Positions 1 to 6,167 of a stretch of 14,161 nt of DNA are shown in pieces. The DNA lies in NCBI GenBank assembly GCA_002414665.1, contig DIAF01000035.1, forward strand, positions 1 to 14,161. The letters are read 5' to 3'. A model generated the notes under the pieces. The model was not told where the DNA came from, did no database searches, and saw only the letters and a program-made list of their open reading frames with translations. The stretch is from Halieaceae bacterium UBA5085. GTDB taxonomy: Bacteria; Pseudomonadota; Gammaproteobacteria; Pseudomonadales; Halieaceae. Within the stretch, counting starts at the first letter, position 1; every line of letters starts with the position of its first letter. A program made the position numbers and the translations under genes.

Positions 1-22
1 CCCTAACAAAGCTGCTGCCCAT
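1..22 (-). CDS. Start of a downstream gene, probably TonB (cut by window edge)
   Basis: Six nucleotides after the stop of the last exbD gene, an ATG at 22-20 opens a frame that reads M-G-S-S-F-V-R before the window ends. A purine-rich GAGGTG sits eight bases upstream, inside the end of exbD, and would serve as a ribosome-binding site. In the related Vibrio TonB2-type clusters the gene after exbD is tonB, usually followed by a TPR protein, so tonB is the expected identity. Seven residues cannot confirm this; the call rests on position and the ribosome-binding site. Confidence 0.4.
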
Positions 23-27
23 TTCGT

Positions 28-444
28 TTACACCTCGTCGTCCGTTGAAATACAGGGCGGAGCCGTGAGCAGCGGACGAAGCTCGTCAACCAGCTGTTCA
101 ACCGCAAAGGCGGGCGTATCGCGATCCACCTGTACCACAATGTTCGCCTGTGGCGCCTCTTTCTTGGCACCCTCTGCCAGGCGTGCCGCGCGATCCAAGG
201 ACACGCGGTTCTTGTCGTAGTAAATTTCCCCACGGTCGTCGACCGCGAAGATAATCGTGCCTCGCTCACAGGCCTCCGTTGTTGTCGCCTGTGGCTTGAA
301 CAACTCTACGCCCGGCTCCTTCACGAAGGAGGACGTCACGATAAAGAAGATGAGCATAATAAACACGACGTCCAACATGGGCGTCAGGTCGATATTGCCC
401 TCGTCCGCCGCAGTCTTTCTGGCTGCGTTATCTCGAATGCTCAT
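28..444 (-). CDS. exbD: Biopolymer transporter ExbD/TolR (second copy)
   Basis: A 138-residue ExbD/TolR-family protein, the stator-side partner of ExbB in the proton-driven motor that energises TonB. It has a short cytoplasmic N-terminus and one membrane helix (about residues 20-40) reading DLTPMLDVVFIMLIFFIV. The aspartate at residue 25 corresponds to the essential membrane aspartate of E. coli ExbD (D25). A periplasmic domain of about 95 residues follows. Length is normal for the family. The ATG at 444 lies 5 bp after the stop of the upstream exbD, with AGGA just before it. It is fifth in the operon. The membrane segment is identical to that of the neighbouring copy, but the periplasmic domains have diverged strongly, so the two are unlikely to be redundant in partner binding. 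TolR itself is a less likely alternative, because the cluster has no tolA, tolB or pal. Confidence 0.93.
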   Translation of the reverse strand: MSIRDNAARKTAADEGNIDLTPMLDVVFIMLIFFIVTSSFVKEPGVELFKPQATTTEACERGTIIFAVDDRGEIYYDKNRVSLDRAARLAEGAKKEAPQANIVVQVDRDTPAFAVEQLVDELRPLLTAPPCISTDDEV

Positions 445-449
445 GGATC

Positions 450-854
450 CTATTTCCCTTCGCTGGCCCAGTTGACCGCGCCAGCACCGGCTTCACGTGC
501 AGCGTCCGCCACATCCACGACCGCTCCGGCCTTGGCACCTTTTTCGACCTTGATTGTGACCGCTTGTTCCGGGTCATTGGCGAGCAGACGCTGGATATTC
601 GCCCGCACCGCCCGGGCGTCAACCCGCCGGTTTTCCATCCAGATCTGGTTGTCGCTGCGAATGTTCACCAGAATACTGGTGGCATCGCTGGGGTCTGACT
701 TCGCGCTGTCCGGCCGGCTTACTTCAATGCCGGCTTCCTTGATAAACGAAGCGACAACGATGAAGAAGATCAGCATGATGAACACGACGTCCAGCATCGG
801 CGTCAGGTCGATTTCTGCCCCTTCTTCTTCCTGCTGTTTTGCAAGTCTGCGCAT
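450..854 (-). CDS. exbD: Biopolymer transporter ExbD/TolR (first copy)
   Basis: A 134-residue ExbD/TolR-family inner-membrane protein. A charged cytoplasmic N-terminus (residues 1-15, Glu-rich) leads into the DLTPMLDVVFIMLIFFIV helix at about residues 16-33, with the proton-carrying aspartate at residue 22. The remaining 100 residues should be a periplasmic domain. An AGGTAA ribosome-binding site precedes the ATG at 854, in the 25-bp gap after the compact exbB. It is fourth in the operon and should pair with one or both ExbB-like proteins encoded upstream. Its periplasmic part has little obvious similarity to that of the following exbD copy. An operon-borne pair of ExbD proteins suggests either a heteromeric stator or two specialised motors; this is inference. 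Confidence 0.93.
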   Translation of the reverse strand: MRRLAKQQEEEGAEIDLTPMLDVVFIMLIFFIVVASFIKEAGIEVSRPDSAKSDPSDATSILVNIRSDNQIWMENRRVDARAVRANIQRLLANDPEQAVTIKVEKGAKAGAVVDVADAAREAGAGAVNWASEGK

Positions 855-879
855 CTGATTGTTACCTGTCAGCGCCCGA

Positions 880-1401
880 TCAGTGATCGGACGTCAAGTT
901 ATCCTGTAGGAATTCCTGCTCCCGCGCAGCCACGCGGTTCAGATAGGTGTTCGCGAACAGCCCGGACAGTGCAGCCACCATGCCTGCCATGGTGGGGATG
1001 GTGGAACGCTCCACCCCGCCCGCCATGGACTTGGCGTCGCCACCACCCGTCACTGCCATCACGTTGAACACCTCGATCATGCCGGTCACCGTGCCCAGCA
1101 GACCCAGCAGCGGGCAAAGTGCGACCATGGTGGTGATAACCGGGAGGTTGGCGTTGATGGCCTCGCGACTCTGGGACAACAGCCGGGCGCGGATCTGCTT
1201 GGCATTCCACGACTTGCGCTCGCCGCGACCCTCCCAGGTGTTGATGATAGCGCGAGCTTCCTTGCGCCAGGCGAACGTGAAATACCACAGCCGCTCGAAA
1301 ATCAGCGTCCACATCACGAACACCAGGATGGCGATGAGCCAGAGCACATCCCCACCCTTGTCCATAAAGGCGAGAATGCCCTCAAAAATTCCTCCCGACA
1401 T
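880..1401 (-). CDS. exbB: Compact ExbB (MotA/TolQ/ExbB proton channel family)
   Basis: A 173-residue MotA/TolQ/ExbB-family inner-membrane protein, shorter than E. coli ExbB (244 residues). Three membrane helices can be seen at about residues 18-38, 87-113 and 133-153. The second carries the family signature CPLLGLLGTVTGMIEVF, including the channel threonine region. The third reads ERSTIPTMAGMVAALSG, which departs from the classical ExbB/TolQ third-helix pattern kept in the larger ExbB-like protein upstream. The cytoplasmic loop between helices 1 and 2 is short (about 45 residues). The ATG at 1401 has AGAGG seven bases upstream and begins 14 bp after the preceding stop. By position it is the equivalent of exbB2 in Vibrio TonB2 systems, where it works with TtpC, ExbD2 and TonB2. 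Confidence 0.92.
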   Translation of the reverse strand: MSGGIFEGILAFMDKGGDVLWLIAILVFVMWTLIFERLWYFTFAWRKEARAIINTWEGRGERKSWNAKQIRARLLSQSREAINANLPVITTMVALCPLLGLLGTVTGMIEVFNVMAVTGGGDAKSMAGGVERSTIPTMAGMVAALSGLFANTYLNRVAAREQEFLQDNLTSDH

Positions 1402-1415
1402 GGTCGAACCTCTGC

Positions 1416-2807
1416 TTATTTGCCGCTGGATTCAGAGTGCTCGGCAACAATCCCCGTCGCCTGCTCGTTCAACACGTGGATGATGCGCTGGGCGCGGCCA
1501 TTCACGATGGTGTGCAGCAGAACGGTGGGAATAGCAACCAGCAGACCCAGTACGGTGGTGACCAGTGCGGAGGAGATACCGCCGGCCATCGCCTTGGGAT
1601 CACCCGCGCCGAAGATAGTGATCGCCTGGAAGGTGATGATCATACCCGTCACCGTACCGAGCAGACCCATCAGCGGTGCCACCGCGGCGATAATCTTCAG
1701 CAGGGTAAGGCCGGATTCCAGCTTCGGCGTTTCACGCATGACACCCTCGGACATCTTGAGCTCGAGTGTTTCTGCATCCATGCCCGGGTTGTCCTCGTGG
1801 ATTTTCAACACGCGGCCCAGCGGGTTGTTGGTGTTGGCGGTTTTGTTCTTCAACTGGCTGCTCACCTTGGCGCCGACCGCAGACAAAACGATCAGGCGGA
1901 AGATGGCGAGGATGAAGGCGAATACGCCCACCGCGGTGATCGCGTAGCCGACATAGCCACCCTGGTGCCAGCGCTCTTCCAGCGTCGGGCTGTCGATGAT
2001 GGCGGCGAGGAACGAACCGCCCGTGGGACCGGTGGGATCGATGCCGAACTGGTGAATCCCGCTGTCTGCGTTAGCCAGCTCTTGCGCCCAGGCGTTGTAA
2101 CGTCCGGCCGGCTGGCGCGGCAGCACACTCAGGTTGCCGTTGTTGAAGGCCAGGTAATTGCCATCGGTGTCGATCACGTTGAATGCACCGATCCGTACCA
2201 CTTCGCGTTCGGCACGTTCGCCGGTTGCCGTGGCCACTTCGGTGTTGAACCGTACCACATTGCCGGTTTCGGTGATTTCACGCAGCATTTCGTACCATAC
2301 GCGCTCGATTTCTTCGATGCGCGGCAGCTTGTCGGAGCCGCTCATCTTGGCGATCAGTTCTTTCAGGAACACTTCGCGATCGGGGTATTGCGAGGATACG
2401 AGCGACACCTCGATGTTGGAGGACAGGTCGCCTGCCGCCGCGGTCAGGTGACCGAACAGCTCAGTCAGTGACCCCAGGCGCTCACGCAGCTGTTCCTGCT
2501 TGGCGGCGACCAGCAGTTCGTTTTCCTCGAACTTGGTTTCCAGCGTACTGGACAGTTGCTCCTGACGTGTGCGCTCCGCTTTCGCGTCCTGCAGGGCCTT
2601 GGCCTGGTTGGCCTTGTCAGCGGCGAAGCGACGCTCGCGCTCGGCATTTTCACGGGCTTCCTGTGCCTGGCCCTGTTTTACCAGGCCCAGCAGCTCTTCG
2701 AGGCTGGCAGCGTCGCGCGCGGGCGCATCCTGAGCCATGGCAACGCCGGATACTGCCAGCGCTCCGCCCAGCACCAGGGCGGAAAAAATCGTGTTAAGCG
2801 CTTTCAT
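1416..2807 (-). CDS. TtpC-like large ExbB with periplasmic coiled-coil domain
   Basis: A 463-residue MotA/TolQ/ExbB-family protein with a long N-terminal extension. Residues 1-25 look like a signal peptide ending VAMA before QDAPA. Residues about 34-115 are Glu/Lys/Arg/Gln-rich and probably a coiled coil. Residues 120-280 form a periplasmic domain. The ExbB core follows, with helices at about 284-308, 368-392 (APLMGLLGTVTGMI) and 411-436 (SSALVTTVLGLLVAIPTVLL, the classical third-helix motif). The domain order and neighbours match TtpC of Vibrio TonB2 systems, which is required there for TonB2-dependent iron uptake. Its ATG overlaps the stop of the DUF3450 gene by one base (TAATG), and a strong GGAGG lies inside that upstream gene, so translation of the two is probably coupled. 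I am confident of the family; the TtpC equivalence is inferred from architecture and context. Confidence 0.92.
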   Translation of the reverse strand: MKALNTIFSALVLGGALAVSGVAMAQDAPARDAASLEELLGLVKQGQAQEARENAERERRFAADKANQAKALQDAKAERTRQEQLSSTLETKFEENELLVAAKQEQLRERLGSLTELFGHLTAAAGDLSSNIEVSLVSSQYPDREVFLKELIAKMSGSDKLPRIEEIERVWYEMLREITETGNVVRFNTEVATATGERAEREVVRIGAFNVIDTDGNYLAFNNGNLSVLPRQPAGRYNAWAQELANADSGIHQFGIDPTGPTGGSFLAAIIDSPTLEERWHQGGYVGYAITAVGVFAFILAIFRLIVLSAVGAKVSSQLKNKTANTNNPLGRVLKIHEDNPGMDAETLELKMSEGVMRETPKLESGLTLLKIIAAVAPLMGLLGTVTGMIITFQAITIFGAGDPKAMAGGISSALVTTVLGLLVAIPTVLLHTIVNGRAQRIIHVLNEQATGIVAEHSESSGK

Positions 2808-3592
2808 TATTGAGCCTCCGGTGCAGCAACGGGCATGTTAAGAAGTTCGATGGTCGCCTGACGCTTGGCAATGCGGACGCCTTTGCGGATGGCGTTGGCG
2901 TAGTCGCCAGAGTCCAGCGGCTCCCAGCTCCGGGTTTCGTTGTTCCAGACGCCGCTCTCGGTGCCGTCAGTGGTCTGGTACACCAGGGCGAGACGCCCGA
3001 TACGCAGGAAGTCCACATCGCGCGTGGTGCCATTGATGTCGATGGCGTCGCTGTAGCTGTCGAAGCCGCGGCCATACTGCAGCTCAATGTTGTAGGCTTC
3101 CAGCACCTGGCGGAATTTCTCGGCAACCGTCAGGTCAGAGCGATCCACGTTGCTGCGCAGGAAGGCGATGCGCTCACGACGCTCTTCGAGGTTGAAGGGT
3201 ACGTCCAGCTCGATGAACTGCTCGAGTCCGTCAATCATGCGAATGACCAGCGGGGTCATCTGCCGCTGGATCACCGTCACTTCATTGATCGACTCCTCGA
3301 TATCCGCAATGCGCGCCATCTGGTTGTCGATCTGGCGCTGCAGCCGGGCATTGTAGACCTTGAGGCCGTCCACCTGCTTCATGACTGACTTGTAGTCGGA
3401 CAGGAGGTCGCGCGTCTCATCGGCCAGGCGGTCGATTTTCTGCTGCGACTTGCGCGCCGCCTCGTTGCGGGCTTCCCCCACCTCCAGAACGGAGTCGAGG
3501 GTATTGGCTTGCACTGCCGCTACGCCACCCGCAAGGGCGCCGGTCGCAACAAGCGCAGCGATCAATACGTTCTTCAATCGATGCATAGTCAT
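2807..3592 (-). CDS. DUF3450 family periplasmic coiled-coil protein
   Basis: First gene of the TonB-type operon, 261 residues from the chosen start. The N-terminus (MHRLKNVLIAALVATGALA onward) is a signal peptide, probably cleaved after VQA, so the mature protein should be periplasmic. Residues about 35-110 form a heptad-like, Lys/Arg/Glu/Gln-rich coiled coil. The second half is a mixed globular region containing DVDFLRIGRLALVYQT and a conserved-looking W-N-N stretch. It matches DUF3450, a family that accompanies TtpC/ExbB2/ExbD2/TonB2 genes in marine gammaproteobacteria; its molecular role is not established. The frame stays open back to a TTG at 3619. The ATG at 3592 is preferred because it begins the signal peptide directly and has AGGAAG ten bases upstream. 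An ATG at 3586 is also possible. A partnership with the periplasmic coiled coil of the next protein is inference. Confidence 0.88.
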   Translation of the reverse strand: MTMHRLKNVLIAALVATGALAGGVAAVQANTLDSVLEVGEARNEAARKSQQKIDRLADETRDLLSDYKSVMKQVDGLKVYNARLQRQIDNQMARIADIEESINEVTVIQRQMTPLVIRMIDGLEQFIELDVPFNLEERRERIAFLRSNVDRSDLTVAEKFRQVLEAYNIELQYGRGFDSYSDAIDINGTTRDVDFLRIGRLALVYQTTDGTESGVWNNETRSWEPLDSGDYANAIRKGVRIAKRQATIELLNMPVAAPEAQ

Positions 3593-3673
3593 GGGAATTG
3601 TGCTTCCTATTTCCGACAAGAGTGATTCAGTGCTGATATAGCATGGTTCGTTACTATTCAGGCTGCTGTTACG

Positions 3674-3702
3674 TTTATAGTGAATAATTAACTAACGGTA
3701 AA
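3674..3702 (-). promoter_or_regulatory. Putative sigma-70 promoter of the TonB-type operon
   Basis: Reading the minus strand, TTTACC (3702-3697) is followed by a 17-bp spacer and TATAAA (3679-3674). These match four and five of the six consensus positions respectively. Transcription would begin near 3667, giving a leader of about 75 nt before the DUF3450 ATG at 3592. The spacer is AT-rich and contrasts with the GC-rich surroundings. I see no convincing Fur box, although an operon of this type would be expected to respond to iron. Confidence 0.5.
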
Positions 3703-3724
3703 CCGAGGCGGAGACTTTAAACCC

Positions 3725-3738
3725 AATACCCCGGTATT
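3725..3738. repeat. Small inverted repeat (AATACC/GGTATT) in the intergenic gap
   Basis: AATACC at 3725-3730 and GGTATT at 3733-3738 form an interrupted dyad about 23 bp upstream of the putative -35 box. It could be a regulator-binding site. It is too AU-rich and short-looped to be a convincing terminator for folA. The rest of the 249-bp gap (3593-3841) holds the promoter described separately and no gene, RNA or strong terminator that I can recognise. Confidence 0.25.
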
Positions 3739-3841
3739 TTCAATCAATCAACAGCGCACCCGCAGGCATTTTTCTAAAACGTGTAGATCGGTGACAATCT
3801 CGGTGGCGCAAAACGCCCAAAGTAACACTTGTTCGGGTCTA

Positions 3842-4369
3842 CTAACTATCCGAGGACGTGCCACGGCGCTCAAAACAGACGAATGCATAGGCGTATGGGT
3901 TATCTTCAGACGCGGGAAGCTCTTGGCGCTGTATTTCCTGCCAGTCATCCCGATCAACGGGAGGAAACCAGGTATCACCCTCCACGTCCGCGTGCACTTC
4001 CGTAACATAAAGCCGCTGGGCCAGCGGCAGCGCGGCGGCGTAAATCATCGCTCCGCCGATCACCACCAGCTCATCTGCGCCTTCCGCGCGCGCCAGCTCA
4101 CGCGCCAGCTTCAAGGCAGCGGGAACCGAATCGGCCACTGTCACACCCTCGGCGCGCCAGCCGGGCGTGCCAGTGACCACAATGTTCGGCCTGCCGGGCA
4201 ATGGCCGGCCGATGGATTCGAAGGTCTTGCGGCCCATCACCACCGGTTTGCCGAGTGTGGTGCGCCGAAAATGCCGAAGGTCTTCGGGCAGGTGCCAGGG
4301 CAGGCCGTTATCGCGGCCAATCACGCCGTTGGCGGCCACCGCCACCATCAGTGCCACGCGTATGGCCAC
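3842..4369 (-). CDS. folA: Dihydrofolate reductase
   Basis: Reduces dihydrofolate to tetrahydrofolate with NADPH, recycling the dihydrofolate made by the ThyA encoded just upstream. Visible family motifs are NGVIGRDNGLPWHLPEDL near the N-terminus, with D30 at the position of the catalytic D27 of E. coli; the NADPH-binding stretch VVMGRKTFESIGRPLPGR; and VIGGAMIY. At about 175 residues it is slightly longer than E. coli FolA (159). The first codon used here is GTG at 4369, two bases after the thyA stop. A second GTG at 4357 has GGTGG about eight bases upstream and gives an N-terminus closer in length to E. coli FolA. The ATG at 4348 would cut into the first beta strand. The start is therefore uncertain among non-ATG codons. 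It is last in the lgt-thyA-folA operon. Confidence 0.95.
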   Translation of the reverse strand: MAIRVALMVAVAANGVIGRDNGLPWHLPEDLRHFRRTTLGKPVVMGRKTFESIGRPLPGRPNIVVTGTPGWRAEGVTVADSVPAALKLARELARAEGADELVVIGGAMIYAAALPLAQRLYVTEVHADVEGDTWFPPVDRDDWQEIQRQELPASEDNPYAYAFVCFERRGTSSDS

Positions 4370-4371
4370 CG

Positions 4372-5205
4372 CTACACCGCCACCGGTGCCGGAATATGCG
4401 GATGCGGGTCGTAGCCCAGCAGACGGAAATCCTCAAAGCAGTAGTCGTAAATAGTGGGTGGCCGGCGCAGGATCTCCAGCTGCGGCAGAGCACGCGGTTC
4501 GCGCGCCAGCTGCTCACGCACCTGCTGCAGGTGATTGCTGTACAGGTGCGAATCTCCTGTAGAAATGATGATTTCACCGGGCACAAGGTCACACTGCTGC
4601 GCCAGCATCATGGTCAACAGGGCGACGCTGGCCATGTTGTAGGGCAATCCCAGGAAAGAGTCGCTGGAGCGAATGTACAGCTGCGCCGACAGGCGCCCCT
4701 CGGCGACATAGAACTGGTACAGCAGGTGACACGGCGGCAGCGCCATGCGTCCGGCGCGGGCGTTGTCCTGCGGGCTCAGGGTTTCATCGGGCAGGAACTC
4801 CACATTCCAGCCGTGGAACAGAATACGCCGGCTATCCGGGTTGTGCCGCAGGCACTGCAGCACGTAGTCGATCTGGTTGATAGTGCCGCCGTCCCGGGTT
4901 GGCCAGGCAGTCCATTGGGCGCCGTAAATCGGGCCGAGGTCGCCGCTCTCCGTTGCCCATTCATCCCAGATACTGACACCGTTTTCCTTCAGCCACGCGA
5001 TATTGGTATCACCGCGCAGAAACCATAGCAGTTCGTTGACGATGCTCTTCAGGTGCAGTTTCTTGGTCGTCAGCAGTGGAAACCCGTCCGCCAGGTTGTG
5101 CCGGAGCTGACGACCGAACACGGACAGCGTACCGGTGCCGGTGCGGTCGCCCTTGGCGACACCGTTGTCGAGAATATCCTGTAGCAGCGCGTGGTACTGC
5201 TTCAT
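4372..5205 (-). CDS. thyA: Thymidylate synthase
   Basis: Converts dUMP and methylene-tetrahydrofolate into dTMP and dihydrofolate. The protein has 277 residues from the ATG at 5205, which has a strong GGAGG seven to eight bases upstream and overlaps the lgt stop (ATGA). The frame is open upstream of this ATG, but the extra residues do not look like ThyA. Catalytic features are present: R21 in DRTGTGT, the PDSRR phosphate-binding arginines at 126-127, the nucleophile C159 in ALPPCH, RSSDSFLGLPYN with N190, and the GDSHLYSNH block (H220, Y222). All residues after about 137 are shifted by 13 relative to E. coli (264 residues), because of an insertion (about residues 138-151) just before the catalytic cysteine loop. 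The lgt-thyA linkage is as in E. coli. Confidence 0.97.
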   Translation of the reverse strand: MKQYHALLQDILDNGVAKGDRTGTGTLSVFGRQLRHNLADGFPLLTTKKLHLKSIVNELLWFLRGDTNIAWLKENGVSIWDEWATESGDLGPIYGAQWTAWPTRDGGTINQIDYVLQCLRHNPDSRRILFHGWNVEFLPDETLSPQDNARAGRMALPPCHLLYQFYVAEGRLSAQLYIRSSDSFLGLPYNMASVALLTMMLAQQCDLVPGEIIISTGDSHLYSNHLQQVREQLAREPRALPQLEILRRPPTIYDYCFEDFRLLGYDPHPHIPAPVAV

Positions 5206-6014
5206 GCGACTTTCCTCCCACTGCCCGCAGGCGTCTGACGATGATAGGCCCACCACAACAGGAACAGGCCCAGCGCAATCATCGGCAGGCAGAGCAACTG
5301 GCCGCGGGTCAGCCAGCCAAAGGCCTGGAAGCCGATGTGCGCGTCCGGCTGGCGAAAAAACTCAGCCAGGAACCGCAGGCAGCCATAGCCGAGCGCGAAC
5401 AGTCCTGAGGTTGCCCACATGGGCCGGGGCCGGGCGCTGAACAGCAGCAGGATGACAAACAGCAAGACCCCTTCCAGGGCAAACTGATACAGCTGCGAGG
5501 GATGCCGGGCCAGCTGCAGGGGGTCCGCCGGGAACACCATGGCCCAGGGAACGTCCGTCGGGCGACCCCAGAGCTCCTGGCCAATAAAATTACCGAGGCG
5601 ACCCAGAGCCAGGCCCATCGGGGTCAGCAGTGCGGCGAGGTCCAACACCGCGCCAAAAGCGAGGCCGCGACTGCGGGCGAACCAGGCGACCGCAACAATC
5701 ACCCCGATCATCCCACCGTGAAACGACATACCACCCTGCCAGACCCGCAGCAACCAGAGTGGATCTTCCATCAGGCGCTCGCCGCCGTAGAACAGGGCGT
5801 AGCCAATCCGCCCACCCAGAACCACACCCATGGCGCTGAAGAAAATCAGATCGTCCACCTGCGCCCGTGACAGGGGCACGTCCGGACGCGGGCTGCGCCG
5901 GACGCCCAGCCACCACGCAAAAGCCAGGCCGGCGAGATACGCCAGCCCGTACCAGTGCACCTGGATCGGTCCCAGAGAAACGGCTACAGGGTCGATATCA
6001 GGGTAAGGCAACAT
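5202..6014 (-). CDS. lgt: Prolipoprotein diacylglyceryl transferase
   Basis: Inner-membrane enzyme that transfers diacylglycerol from phosphatidylglycerol to the lipobox cysteine of prolipoproteins, the first step of lipoprotein maturation. The protein has 270 residues with several hydrophobic helices. Family motifs are HWYGLAYLAGLAFAWWLG, GGRIGY, GGMSFHGG (H99, equivalent to E. coli H103), GRLGNFIGQELWGR (R139, equivalent to R143), HPSQLYQFALEG and RFLAEFFRQPDA. It lacks a loop of roughly 20 residues that E. coli Lgt has before HPSQLY. The ATG at 6014 gives the usual N-terminus, but its ribosome-binding site is weak (CTGGA). The frame extends much further upstream with no Lgt-like sequence, and an ATG at 6059 is a less likely alternative. 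Its TGA overlaps the thyA ATG by four bases. Confidence 0.96.
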   Translation of the reverse strand: MLPYPDIDPVAVSLGPIQVHWYGLAYLAGLAFAWWLGVRRSPRPDVPLSRAQVDDLIFFSAMGVVLGGRIGYALFYGGERLMEDPLWLLRVWQGGMSFHGGMIGVIVAVAWFARSRGLAFGAVLDLAALLTPMGLALGRLGNFIGQELWGRPTDVPWAMVFPADPLQLARHPSQLYQFALEGVLLFVILLLFSARPRPMWATSGLFALGYGCLRFLAEFFRQPDAHIGFQAFGWLTRGQLLCLPMIALGLFLLWWAYHRQTPAGSGRKVA

Positions 6015-6065
6015 GGCGTTGTTCCAGAGTAAAGGACGCAGCGTATGGCGACGGGCCATCACTGT

Positions 6066-6086
6066 CGCTCGCCGGGGGAGCGAGCG
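6066..6086 (-). other. Hairpin at the predicted 5' end of the lgt mRNA
   Basis: CGCTCGC and GCGAGCG form a 7-bp GC-only stem around a 7-base loop. With transcription starting about seven bases after the -10 box at 6090-6095, the stem would fall within the first 20 or so nucleotides of the lgt-thyA-folA transcript. It would also cover the region just upstream of the alternative lgt ATG at 6059. No U-tract follows in either direction, so it is not a terminator. A 5'-end stabilising role is possible but inferred. Confidence 0.4.
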
Positions 6087-6089
6087 GGC

Positions 6090-6118
6090 ATTATCCGGTA
6101 CACGCGCGCGATTCACAA
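6090..6118 (-). promoter_or_regulatory. Putative sigma-70 promoter of lgt-thyA-folA
   Basis: On the minus strand, TTGTGA (6118-6113), a spacer of exactly 17 bp and GATAAT (6095-6090). The -10 matches five of six consensus bases and the -35 four of six. It lies in the 153-bp gap between the divergent lgt and NRDE genes and would give a leader of about 70 nt. It is one of the better promoter matches in the window. Confidence 0.55.
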
Positions 6119-6140
6119 TTCTCCCTGCAGGTGGCACGAT
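6112..6140 (+). promoter_or_regulatory. Weak candidate promoter for the NRDE gene
   Basis: On the plus strand, TTCACA (6112-6117; five of six bases of the -35 consensus) is followed after 17 bp by CACGAT (6135-6140; only three of six). The -35 hexamer lies almost exactly on top of the opposing lgt -35, so polymerase could not use both at once. The poor -10 makes this tentative. Confidence 0.25.
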
Positions 6141-6167
6141 GATCAGCAGGATTAGGGAGGACACGGC

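Noticed and set aside
1437..2471. A 344-codon plus-strand open frame antisense to the large ExbB
   Set aside because: Same pattern: His/Gln/Asp-rich translation, no motif and no ribosome-binding site, against a clear ExbB-family protein on the other strand.
3674..3702. Fur box in the promoter of the TonB-type operon
   Set aside because: The AT-rich stretch around TGAATAATTAACTAA resembles a Fur site only loosely; too many mismatches to the 7-1-7 pattern to call.
3721..3745. AATACC/GGTATT dyad as a folA terminator
   Set aside because: The stem is short and AT-rich with a very small loop. Its T-run is on the plus strand, the wrong direction for folA.
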